A stretch of DNA of 64,000 nt from Glycine soja (taxonomy: Eukaryota; Streptophyta; Magnoliopsida; Fabales; Fabaceae). This document shows positions 26,501 through 37,639 of the stretch, piece after piece (position 1 is the stretch's first letter; every line of letters begins with the position of its first letter). The position numbers and the translations under genes were made by a program. The notes beneath the pieces were generated by a model. That model ran no database searches. It saw nothing but the letters and a program-made list of their open reading frames with translations, and was not told the origin of the DNA. The DNA is taken from positions 41,033,562-41,097,561 of the forward strand of contig NC_041010.1 of NCBI RefSeq assembly GCF_004193775.1, read 5' to 3'.

Positions 26501-29500
26501 TCTGGTCTACTCTCCTCACTACAGAGTCTACCGGTCTTCTCTCTACATGCCCAAACCACCTAAGTCTATTTTCCACCATCTTCTCTATAATAGGCGCTAC
26601 TCCAACCCTCTCTCTAATAGTTTCGTTTCTAATTTTATCTTGTCGAGTCTTACCACACATCCACCGCAACATCCTCATCTCCGCTACACCTACTTTATTC
26701 TCATGTTGGCTCTTGACCGCCCAACATTCTGTTCCGTACAAAATCGCCGGTCTTACCGCAGTCCGATAAAACTTTCCCTTTAGCTTGATCGGTATCTTTG
26801 CATCACATAACACCCCCGATGCTTTTCTCCATTTCATCCATCCTGCTTGAATGCGATGATTCACATCCCCTTCAATTTTCCCATCATCCTGTATTACAGA
26901 CCCAAGATATTTAAACCGTGTGACTTGAGGGATAATATGGTCTCCTATTTTCACCTCTGAGTTAGAAACCCTCCTTCTTTTGTTGAACTTACATTCCATA
27001 TACTCCAATTTGCTTCTGCTTAGGCGAAAACCATGTGTTTCTAGAGCTCGTCTCCAAGTTTCCAACCTCTCATTCAACTCCTCCCTCGACTCTCCAAGGA
27101 GGACTATGTCATCTGCAAAAAGCATGCATCTCGGCGCTATCTCTTGGATTTGTTCCGTGAGGACATCCAGAATTAAGGTAAAAAGGTAGGGGCTAAGGGC
27201 TGACCCTTGATGCAAACCAATTGTGATGGGAAAATCGTCTGACTCTCCACCCTGTGTCCTAACACTAGTCGATACCCTATCATACATATCTTGGATAGCT
27301 CGAATATATGCAACCCTAACCCCTTTCTTCTCTAGAGCTTTCCACAAAATCTCTCTAGGCACTCTATCATACGCTTTCTCCAAGTCAATAAAAATCAAGT
27401 GCAAGTCTTGTTGGGCCATGCGATATTGCTCCATCACCCGCCGTAATAAATAAATCGCTTCCATGGTCGACCTTCCCGGCATGAAACCAAATTGATTCTC
27501 AGTAACTTGAGTCTCCTTTCTTAATCTCTGTTCGATCACTCTTTCCCATAATTTCATGGTATGACTCATGAGCTTGATTCCCCTATAATTTGCACAATTT
27601 TGTATATCCCCCTTGTTCTTATAGATTGGCACTAACGTGCTTCTCCTCCATTCCTCCGGCATGCGTTTTGACCTCATAATTTCGTTAAAGAGTTCGGTGA
27701 GCCACTCAAGACCTCTATCTCCAAGAGTTTTCCACACTTCAATAGGTATGTTGTCTGGCCCCACCGCCTTACCGTTACTCATTCTTTTCAACGCTTCCTT
27801 TACTTCCTGTTTCTGAATCCGACGATAGTACTTATAGTTCCGGTCCTCTTCTCTTGTGTCTAGACTGCTAGAGTCATATCCATATCCATCATTAAATAAG
27901 TTGTGGAAATACGCCTTCCACCTTTCCTTGATATCTTTTTCATGCACTAAGACTTTGCCTTCTTCATCCTTAACACACTTTACTTGATCCAAATCTCTAG
28001 TCTTCCTCTCTCTACCCTTAGCAAGCCTATATATAGATCTTTCTCCGTCCCTGGTTCCTAGAGCTTGGTATAGTCCGTCAAAAGCTTGGGCTCTTGCCTC
28101 ACTCACCGCCTTTTTGGTTTCATTTCTAGCTATCTTATACTTATCCCAAGTTTCAGAATTTCTACACCTAGACCACTCCTTGAAACACTCCTTTTTTACT
28201 CTAACTTTGCTCTGAACATTTTCATTCCACCACCACGATTCTTTACCCCTAGGTCCAAAACCTCTAGATTCACCCAACGTCTCTTTAGCCACTTTAATAA
28301 TCTCTTGGGACATCTTGTTCCACATATCATTTGCACTTCCTTGTGATTGTCCACACCATCCCTCCCATATCTTTTGTTGGAAGATTCCTTGTTTCTCACC
28401 CTTCAAGTGCCACCATTTGATCCTTGGTGCTACCATAGGACTTCTTCTCTTTGCCCTATCTCTAATTCTTACATCCATAACCAAAACTCTATGTTGGGTA
28501 GTTAAGCTCTCTCCCGGGATAACTTTACAGTTCAAGCAATACTTCCTATCAGACTTCCTGATAAAGAAGAAATCTATTTGAGAACATGTCCCTCCACTTT
28601 TGTAAGTGATAAGATATTCCTCTCTTTTCTTAAACCATGTATTGGCTATAGAAAGATCCAAAGCCTCCAAAAACTCCAAGATGGATTTACCCTCCCCATT
28701 CATCTCCCCTAGGCCAAAACCCCCATGCACCCCCTCAAAACCTCTAGCCACGCTACCTACATGTCCATTGAGATCCCCTCCTAGGAAAACTTTCTCTCCT
28801 TGGGGTATATCCTGAAGTACCCCTTCTAGATCCTCCCAAAATTTTACCTTAAAGTGTTCTGCTAACCCAACCTGAGGTGCGTACCCACTAATAACATTAA
28901 AGGTGTCCTGTCCCACTACCAATTTTAAGGCTATGATATGATCTCATACTCTTCTTACATCCACGACATCCTTCTTCCACTCCTTATCCACAATAATCCC
29001 TACCCCATTTCTTGATCTGATTTTTTCCGTATACCACAGCTTAAATCCCGAGTTGTCTAATTCTTTCGCTTTTTCACCTGTCCACTTAGTTTCTTGTAGG
29101 CACATAAAATTGATCTTCCTCCTCACCATAACATCCACTATTTCCATAGATTTTCCAGTAAGTGTGCCTATATTCCATGTACCAAAGCGAATCCTCCTGT
29201 CATGAACTAGCTTCTTTACCCACACCCGTTCACGAAAATGTGGGAACCCTTGCTTACTTTTCACTACATCCGGGCGGCGATGCAGCGGCCCTTGCTCTTT
29301 TGACACTGTACTCGAACCATACAGCGCGTTGCTTCCGGGCAACGACCTAGCATTCACATTATTACGTAATTGATCCATGTCATAGAGATTCGACAAAGTT
29401 TAACGTTGGCTGTCGAAAGCCTAACACAACCCTCTCCTTTTATCCGGGCTTGGGACCGGCTAAGAATAGCAAAGCTAACCTAGGCAGGATTCAAGTTTTA

Positions 29501-30476
29501 ACATACATGACTTAAATGAAAATGTTGGTTGTTGATGTAATATTGCAGAGAGCCTGAAAGATGTTCATATCACATACTCTCTGTGGAGGATACTTGTGGT
29601 CCTAGACCATCTGCAATTATAATTATACACATAGTTATATACATTAGGTATGACTATGAATGTTACATGGGATGGAATTTAAGAGGTTTTCATGTTTTTT
29701 CCTATATAATGTTGATACCAGGACACGCAGCTAAAGTATGAATCTTTCATACAGGGGTCTTGAGCTAAAAGAAAATAAACTGAATTGATTGTTCTGATTT
29801 TTAAATCAATCTGTATAATCTGAAAATCCTCTCCCTTTGTTCTTCCAGCATAGAATCTATGGAATCTTAATTTTGACTGCTCATGCTTAGAAGATATTAT
29901 TTAACTGCATTATGAGTGTCAGTGTGTATGCTCAACACTCAACAGCCTTGCTTTATATTGTGCAGGTGAAAGATATAATGTACCAATTGTACAAGGCCAC
30001 AAAGAGCAGCCTAAGGAGTATTACTCCAAAAGAAATAAAACTACTCAAGCATTTGTTAAACATCATAGATCCTGAGGAGCGATTCTCTACATTGGCAACT
30101 GTTTTCTCCCCTGGTGACGAACATGAAGCCAAGGACCCTAACGCTCTATACACGTGAGATAATTTCCTACTGGTTCATTCCAAAGTATATCTTCCTTTTT
30201 ATTTTATTTTTTGTGATTAGTCTGATATACTGCTTTTTAATTTTGTTGTGATTAAGCAGCACCCCAAAGGAGCTGCACAAGTGGATTAAGATCATGCTCG
30301 ATGCATATCATCTGAACAAGGAAGAAACGGATTTGAGAGAAGCCAGGCAGATGACTGACCCTGTGGTAATTCAGAGGTTGTTTATCCTTAAAGATACTAT
30401 TGAACAAGAATATATGGAAAAAGATACAACCCAGAAGTCTGAGACAAAAGACGAATCTAAATCAGAAGATTTTTAA
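23502..30476 (+). CDS. Predicted plastid protein, At4g37920 family
   Basis: Ortholog of the uncharacterised Arabidopsis protein At4g37920, annotated as chloroplastic; I know of no established biochemical function. Exons 23502-23685, 24576-24850, 25239-25404, 25818-26062, 29966-30153 and 30260-30476 are GT-AG throughout and sum to 1275 nt, 424 aa (Arabidopsis about 427). The N-terminal 60 residues are rich in Ser, Thr, Asn and Pro with few acidic residues, as in a transit peptide. The rest is helical and charged, with the family blocks GYTMTQFCDKMIDFF, RRKDFTGEFFHYLTL, LSAVSAYDNTLE and ITPKEIKLLKHLLNI, then TPKELHKWIKIMLDAYHL. The C-terminus is an acidic, low-complexity tail. Intron 4 (26063-29965) is swollen by an antisense LINE. 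The coding sequence is not disrupted, so function depends on splicing out a 3.9-kb intron. Confidence 0.93.
26300..26317. repeat. Left target-site duplication of the LINE
   Basis: 18-bp TTCAAGTTTTAACATACA, identical to 29490-29507. It sits directly next to the (TTG)n-type 3' tail of the minus-strand LINE. Confidence 0.95.
26318..29489 (-). mobile_element. RTE-type LINE in intron 4
   Basis: Complete non-LTR retrotransposon of about 3.17 kb, bounded by a perfect 18-bp target-site duplication. The minus strand encodes an AP endonuclease and a reverse transcriptase. Its 3' end (left side here) finishes with TTG repeats instead of poly(A), as in plant RTE-clade LINEs, and the length fits that clade. 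It is antisense to its host gene and lies wholly in the intron, leaving all splice sites intact. The perfect duplication points to a fairly recent insertion. Confidence 0.93.
26346..29378 (-). pseudogene. LINE endonuclease/reverse transcriptase ORF with one nonsense codon
   Basis: A single reading frame of about 1010 codons, broken only by an in-frame TGA at 28944-28946. The part before the stop (29378-28944) has endonuclease motifs FGTWNIGTLTGK and LQETKW. The part after it holds the rest of the endonuclease (GGDLNGHVG, QIDFFFI), then reverse transcriptase motifs PDNIPIEVW, GFMPGRSTMEAI, DLEKAYDRVPR and LHQGSALSPYLF, and the catalytic box FADD. The C-terminal region has WFGHVERRP, and the frame ends 29 bp from the element's 3' end. 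The first ATG in frame is at 29378; the frame is open further upstream. No frameshift is present, so the copy is barely decayed. Confidence 0.9.
29490..29507. repeat. Right target-site duplication of the LINE
   Basis: Exact copy of 26300-26317, at the 5' side of the minus-strand LINE. Confidence 0.95.
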
Positions 30477-31589
30477 GGTCTCATAAGCATCCATTCTTGC
30501 CAATGTGTTTCCTGTTCTGTGCCTCTTTTAATCGAGAAGGAAGGGGTTGAAGTGGAGAGAACCACCAAATGCAAGAGAAAAAGTTACTACTTACTACCCT
30601 TTCAAAGATTTTGTAATACTTTGCAATTGGATGTTTAGATGTTAACATATTTCACCTGATTTTCATTGCAAAGTTGAGGATTGTACTTCTAGGTGTAAAC
30701 TATGAAGCATCCACCAGATCAAGGTGGATGATGACAAAACATTTTGAGGTTTAACCTAGAATATAAGTAGGAAGTAAATTGTCCTTCTATATATAAACAA
30801 TCCTCCATGTTTCTATGGGAAATTTTCTTAACTAGTTATATCAAAGCATGTTTGTGTGGTAGGAAATTGGTTAATAAAAAGTTATTAGTACGTCTATGCA
30901 CATAACCGCTTACAATCACTAATTATATGACATGATTTACAAGTTGTTATTTACTAGTTTTATTCTACTTCCTAGTATAGACTTACGAATTTACATTTAT
31001 CGGGTTGATAGTGATGGAAAACTAAACTGAAATCATGTTATAGTATCAACTCAGCTGTTTTTATTGCAAGATTCAGCGGAATAACGTGAAGCATCAAGCT
31101 TCAACCTTGCCCTTTAACGTAGTATTCGGCCTTATCGTTTTATGATATATTTATTTTTGGTCATGTCATGGTCGTTTTCTAATATAAAATAGTACCATAT
31201 AAAGTCTTCGTGGTTAGGAAGGGGTACACGAAAAGAGAAAGAGAGGAAGGCCAAGTTTGGATGATAACATATTTTGTATAATCAGTGTGGAATTGTGGAT
31301 ATTTAACAATAAATATCTGCTGTTATGAAAAAAACATAATAATAAATTTTAAAAAATAGAATTAATATCCTCGAGGATAACGAGAGGGGTGGGGACTTAG
31401 GGTAGTTCAATTATTCTTGGATAAATTTGAGTGGATTAACGTAGCCAATTTACCTTAGGCTATGAGTAATCTTGTTAAGCCTAATCGGTTTTCACGTTTT
31501 TGTCATTGCTCCTAGTTTTGTGCATATATTGTACCATTTGTCATAGTTTTTTTTCCCTCAGATAAGTTATTAGTCTTAAGTTATCTTTC

Positions 31590-31952
31590 ACAAAATTAAC
31601 TGAAAGTTGAAAAGTTAGCTAATAATTAAAAACTGAAAGTTAAAAAATTAGCTCATTAAATTAAATGTGTTTGATAAAACTAACTATTAAAATAGCTGAA
31701 AAGTGTAAAATGAAAAAAATAATAAACTATGATTTATTTAAAAAAGATAATAAAATAAATAAATAAATATATTAAGGATCAAAGTAAAAGAAAATAAAAA
31801 AAATAGAAACTAGAAACTAAGATTTTAAAAAATATTATTTTAAAAAATACTAAAAGTTACTAAAAAAATTTGTTCACCGAACAATTAAATGAGTTTTTTA
31901 ATTAGTAAAAAAAGATAGAAATTAATTTAAATGTCTTGCTGAACATAATTTT
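31590..31952. mobile_element. Fold-back MITE family, copy A
   Basis: AT-rich segment running from CAAAATTAACTGAAAGTTG to GCTGAACATAATT. It aligns by eye with 43051-43420 and with the right arm of 53412-54018, sharing AATAAATATATTAAGGAT and AAACTAGAAACTA-type blocks. It contains no ORF. Confidence 0.6.
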
Positions 31953-32819
31953 TATAATGTATTTTTATTTTATTTTCAAAAAAATTGTGTCTAATCAGAT
32001 TTATTTACTTATTTATTTTAATCCATGATATCAAGATTTCTTATTAAGTGATAGTTTCACTAACAGATATTATAAATAAGTATGATATTTACCTAAATAA
32101 TAATAGAAACTAAAATGCATTTTTTTCAATACGAGACATTTATTATTTATATAAAAAAATCACAATTTTATAACATTATTAGGAGAATGAACTTAATGTC
32201 AAGTCAAGACTAAAATCAAAAGCTAAAAAGATTTTTCTTTTGAAAGTAGATAAAAAGATTTTAAAAGAGCCTAAATGAAAAAAAAACATATTTTATAAGG
32301 ATGAAAGTCTTACATAAACATAATTTGTTAAAAAAATATCTAGAATAAATTACAGAAATATTTCTGAGATTTATGTTTCATTACGTTATTTTTCCTCTAA
32401 TATGAATTTGTACAAATTCACAAACAAGCTTAAGCAGTTTTGGAAGATAATATCACTTAAAGAAAGGGGACAAGGACATTTTGAAACAAAAAATCATTAA
32501 AATATCATATGCTAGTTGTAATATTTCATTTTTCGTAAAATAAATTAAAAAAAGATTTTGTTTAAAAACAAATAGAATTTTAGGAAAATAATGAGATTTT
32601 TGTAATTAAATAAATAAGAGAAATAATTTTATTAATTAAAATAATGGTTTTGAGGTAAATAAAATAACTATATGTTCTTGAAAAATAAAAAAGGAATTTT
32701 ATTTATTTATTTGATAGGGAGTAAAATAAAGTTCTTTTATAAAATAATAAAATAAAAAATAATAATAAATTGAAAGTACCCTAATAAATAAAAATATATT
32801 AGGTTAATTTTTATATTTA

Positions 32820-35800
32820 TGATACGTCTCTGCGCTCTCTCTCTCAAATTTGTCTTCTCTCTCTACCAAAGTCCTCTCTTTTTCTTGCATATACACCAAT
32901 CTGTCCCAGTAAAACTACGATTCCGAACTCGTTAACCGTTGAATCATCGTGAAATTTGTACACCAAGTTCGGAACTAATTTTCACACATCCCTCCACCAT
33001 TGGGATGTGCGAAATAATGTCTGTGGTGGGAGAAATGTCCCTTGCATGGAGCTTTCTTTTTCCGTATACATCCAAACATATCTCAGTAAAACTATGATCC
33101 CAGACTCGTTAATCGTTGGATCTTCATGAAATTTGAGCACTAGGTTCAAAACTCATTCCCGCACATCCTTATCATTGGAATTCGTGAAATAATGTATTTG
33201 GTGAGAGAAATATCCCTCTCACGAAGACAGTGAAATGGAGGCTCCAATACCTTATTCTTTTCTCTAACGCTTGGAAACCCTAGCAAAGCAACCAAAGGAA
33301 AAACTTAAGGAATCATAGGAAACCGCTAGAGATGTTGCTATCGCTACCGGACTACACACATGAGCCCGCTTAAAGGTAAGAGATGGGTTTATCGCAATTG
33401 AAGTTAGAATGAACATGTGTAGGGATCCTTAGAGGATTAAATTGTGGTTTATTTTGGGATGTTTATTGTATTGTAATAATTCCTTTACGATTATAATTAC
33501 GAGATTATTGTGTTTGATGGGCTAATTGATGTCCTAATGCAAATTGGTTGATAAAATTGAGTGTTCTTGGTGTTTTTTTTGTGTTTTTGAACCTACGATT
33601 TTGATTCCTTTGATTTTGATATGATTATGTAAAAAATTTTGAAGGGTTTTACTTCCCATGTTGTGAGAAGTATTTTTGTATAATTCATTTGTATTTTGGA
33701 CAAGATTACTAGATTAACGTGATAAATTATTATTTTGGGATTATAACATTGTGATTAAGATTGAGTGTATGTGATAAATTGAGTATGTGTTGAATTGTAA
33801 GATACATGACTATTGAAATGTTGTGTGCATTGAGTTGTGAGTTATGAACCATACTATCACATGATTGTAAGACCTTTTAAGGCGACGAGTTAATGCACAA
33901 CAAGTATTGTGATGAGATCCACTGTGGGAATCCGACGAGTTTAATCACTATGAGACACGACGAGTTAAAATTATTTTGAGAATAATTGAGGAGTCATGTG
34001 TTTTGTATAGTTCATAGATAGAGTTTATGTGCTAAAATATTTTTTGGGTTGGACCTGAATCAAGAGGGAAAGACTCTGACGGATTCTTCGGAATGTAGGC
34101 CTTGGGGGTAAATACACTCGGTTTGAATGTTCCTTGAAGCATGTGCTGATCCCATATGGTTGAAGCGTTCTTGCAAAACAGAGTGACTCTGACTGATCTC
34201 ATATGATTTTATCTAGTGAGAGTGACTTGACTTACCAATGTGTGGTCTGTCTTGTCATATACTCCTGAGCATCCGACGAGATTTTTTATTAACATGGTAC
34301 CACATTGCATATATGATTGAGTCTTAGTATATTGTTGCATAACGCTTGTGTATTGATCGATAGTGATTGATTGAGTGATACTGTGTTTTGATCCTTGAGT
34401 ACGTGAATGATGTGAAAACGTGTGAGACGTGTAGTGTTGAGATGTGATGTTACACGATAAGTAGTGGAATGACATGAGTTGTGTTAAAGTAAGTTGTATT
34501 TCATTTGTATGATATGTATATCTACATGTTGTCCCATTTCTTTCTATTAGTTAGGAATGTGATAACTCACTTCCCGTGTGTTGTTTGTGTTTGGATTCTG
34601 TGATGATCTCGAACCATGTGTTTGTGGGAGCAGATGACTAGGTGGATTGATTTAAGGAACCTTGTGCTGGAAAACATCAGGACACAATGCTCTAATATGA
34701 TGTGATATTGGGGCATAAGTTTCTATTTTAATTACATGATGTTTCGAACATGTTATTTTACTTCATTTTATTTTATTCTGCTGCTTAACTTAAGTTCTTT
34801 TCTAAACTTGAACGACCTTGTGTTTGAGCCAAAAATATTTTTGATAAGTTTTATTTTATAATAGTGAAGTGAATCTGAACCTTTTATCCACGCGAACTCT
34901 TTTATGCTTAGAAAATAAAATCTCATTTTATGTAATTCCGTATTTTTATGTATTTTATTATATAAATATGTATATCGAGATAGAGGGTATCATGGTTGTT
35001 AAACTCGCAATTCTAAGTAGAATCGTGGAGGGTCCGTAAACTCGACTCGTAGAATCGAATCGTAAACTCGTAAGAGTTTACTCAAAATGCAGCAACAAAA
35101 CCCACTACCCACCCTTGATGAAGCCAAAATTTCAATTAACAGATAATTTGTCTATATTCGGGGCACCACCTTAGCATTGTCAGAATTCAACACTAAACAT
35201 CGTTTCAAACTTTCAATTAACAGAGATTTCAATTAACAAATACTCCCTTAATTTACCAACAGAATCCAAAACTCAACACTACAATGAAGCTAACAATAGC
35301 CTTGCCAGAATTTCAATTAACAGATACTCCCTTAATAAGCATCGTTTCAAACTTTCAATTAACAAAGATGAATTAACAAAGAAGCTTTGAGAAAGAAAAC
35401 ACCTTAGTGTCATGGAGCAATGCTTGGAGCTAGGTCAAGAAATGAGGGCTTTCGACGAGTGAGGGCTTTCAAGTTTCAAACAATGATGAAGACCACCATG
35501 ACGCGATTAGCTCAACAGTCCAGCACGACAACGATAACGACAACCACCACGATGCGAGTAGCTCAATGAAAGTCATTTTAGGGGGTTAGTAGCTTGAACA
35601 AGGTAGAGTAAGTGAGTAGAGAGAGTTGCGAGTGTCATTTTTTAGGGTTGCTATATGACGCTGTTTCGGATTTTCATAAACTCGTGGACTCGGAGCAGAC
35701 TCGCGAGTCTACCCAAACTCGTCCGAGTCTACGCAAAATCGGATGAGTCTATTCCGATTTCGATTCTACTTCCGATTTAACTTCCCAACCCTCAATAGAA

Positions 35801-35862
35801 TCGTAAAATCGTAAGATTTTACGATTTAAATCGAGAGTTTAACAACCATGGAGGGTATCACA
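32820..35862. mobile_element. Old LTR-type repeat remnant, interrupted by a hAT-like element
   Basis: The stretch starts at TGATAC and ends at GTATCACA, an inverted terminal pair. It includes an internal tandem duplication of about 178 bp (from about 32885 and about 33063: both contain CAGTAAAACTA and GTGAAATAATGT-like blocks) and a GACGAGTT-rich part near 33.88-33.97 kb. From memory the same wording is highly repeated in soybean and looks like LTR sequence of a Ty3-type element. No coding domain and no matching flanking duplication was found, so class and ends are tentative. Confidence 0.4.
34991..35850. mobile_element. Non-autonomous hAT-like DNA transposon, 860 bp
   Basis: The ends form a perfect 16-bp terminal inverted repeat, CATGGTTGTTAAACTC. 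They are flanked by an identical 8-bp direct repeat GAGGGTAT at 34983-34990 and 35851-35858, the target-duplication size of the hAT superfamily. Subterminal zones on both sides carry many short ACTCG/AATCG repeats, as expected for transposase-binding clusters. No transposase ORF is present. It is inserted near the end of the older repeat at 32.8-35.9 kb. Confidence 0.85.
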
Positions 35863-36346
35863 CTAGTCACATGTACTATTTGTTAACGACGTAAAGGACT
35901 CAAGGGTGCCACTGTAATCATAACACCAAAGTTGAAAAAAAATTGTTGAGTGAAAAAAAATAAAATACATGTGTAATTAGTAAAAATTTGAAGAAAATAT
36001 TGTTGTAATTTACTCAAATATCTATTATATTTTCCAATAATCGCTTTAATTCTCTTTATTCCAGAATTCAGTCGAGTGAGTGTGAAACCTTATTTGCATA
36101 GAGCCAATGTTTTTTTAATTATTATTATTAAGATCAGCTTGTGTTGGTAGATAAAAAACAAATCATTTAGCTAAAGTCCAAAAGTTCTTTGTGACAATAA
36201 AATAAAAGTAATGCATTTTTTATGATTTAATTACTCATATGTTCATGCAGTTACAAAAACTTTCTCTTTAGTCTCTATTTAAAAATATTTTTTCAGGTTT
36301 TTACAAAAAAAAATTTAGTCTTTTTTAGTCACACACATATATATAC

Positions 36347-36350
<4 letters not shown>

Positions 36351-36383
<33 letters not shown>
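36351..36383. repeat. TA microsatellite
   Basis: About 16 TA units in AT-rich intergenic DNA. Confidence 0.9.
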
Positions 36384-36387
<4 letters not shown>

Positions 36388-37639
36388 TTAATCTTATGGA
36401 GAGGATTAAAATGCTTAACAATAGTATGTGTTGAGATTAAGACTGTGTTCGGATGTGCATAAAAAAAATAAAGGACCCAAGAAGAAAATGAGGTGGTGGA
36501 ATTTGGAATAAGACAGTAAAGTTACAAGTGGTGGGTCCATAGTTTAAATTTCATCTAATCGATTTTTAAGCCAAGAAAAATCAATTTTTTTACCATCAAA
36601 ATTATTTTTCTTTGGGTTTTAGACAAAAAAAAAAAATCGTTCTTTTTAGGCTAAAAAATAGAGTTTAGGTAAAAAAAATTAATTTTCTTTAACACAAAAA
36701 ATATTATTTTTCATCTATTTCTCTTAAACCAAAGACACAATATATCATTTTATTTTTTCTCTATTTCTTTTTTTTTTTCAAATCATCTCTCTTTTATTTT
36801 CATCAATTATATTTTTCTCCTATAAACCAAAAACACGCTAAAGGAGATATATTTTTTAAAAAAATTATGACAACCAAATGAGTAATTATTTTTTTATTAG
36901 TATAATTAAGTCATATATTTCCTTTACTTTTTCAAGGAAAATTATTGATATTTTTGGTACAAGTCTTGATTGTAGATAGAGTAATTGGTTGTACTATTAA
37001 TGAGATCAGGCGTACATCCTTGACACACTAGTTTCAGCTGCAGTACAAGTCTATATAACATAACATACATAACAAGACACTGGTTGAATAATACCTATGG
37101 CAATGTCATAGAAACAGAAAAGTTAACAAGCTTAGTCAGAAACAGTCATTTCATACAGATCCTCCTTTTAAGTAAGTTCCCTGTCTGCAGCTATAGCCTT
37201 TCTGCCTCAGTTTCTGCGTAACTGGTAATCCCAAATGCCTTTTTTTTTATTCTCTGTCTGTAAGGTTGATACAATGGACTTGTATATTGGTCTATGTTGT
37301 GGATGATCATATATGTTTGTTTGTTTTTGTTAGATGAGTTTAGCTGAAAGGTTTAAAGGTTTCCCTCCTTTTTCTCTTTAAGTTTTCTCGTTGATCAACC
37401 TGCAGATAATGTCTGTTCTTTTATTTTTGTTCTAGTAAACCCTTCCTTAAATATGACACCTTTTTTTCTTTATGATTACTTTGGAGATCATGAAATAGGG
37501 GAAACAATGTTTGTGGATAATGTTTTCAGGTGAATGAATTTTCTATTTTGACTGCAAAATTTAGACAAGTTTGAGAGGCACTTTAACTTACACCAAAATG
37601 ATTCTGGGAGATTGTGGTTTTTCAGGTTAAATTGGAGAG

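Larger units (their letters stand above)
30477..37639. other. Repeat-rich intergenic region
   Basis: No host gene recognised. It contains the 3' UTR of the plastid-protein gene, an AT-rich MITE copy (31.6-31.95 kb), an old LTR-like repeat (32.8-35.9 kb) with a nested hAT-like element, a TA microsatellite near 36.36 kb, and the promoter and probably a non-coding first exon of the GRDP gene. A TTTTTCAG acceptor at about 37618-37625 just before the start codon suggests a 5' UTR intron. Confidence 0.6.

Noticed and set aside
26346..26783. Plus-strand ORFs over the LINE
   Set aside because: Antisense shadows of the reverse transcriptase frame; no domain of their own.
34209..34475. 88-aa His/Thr/Ser-rich ORF
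   Set aside because: Lies in the old LTR-like repeat, low complexity, no family features.
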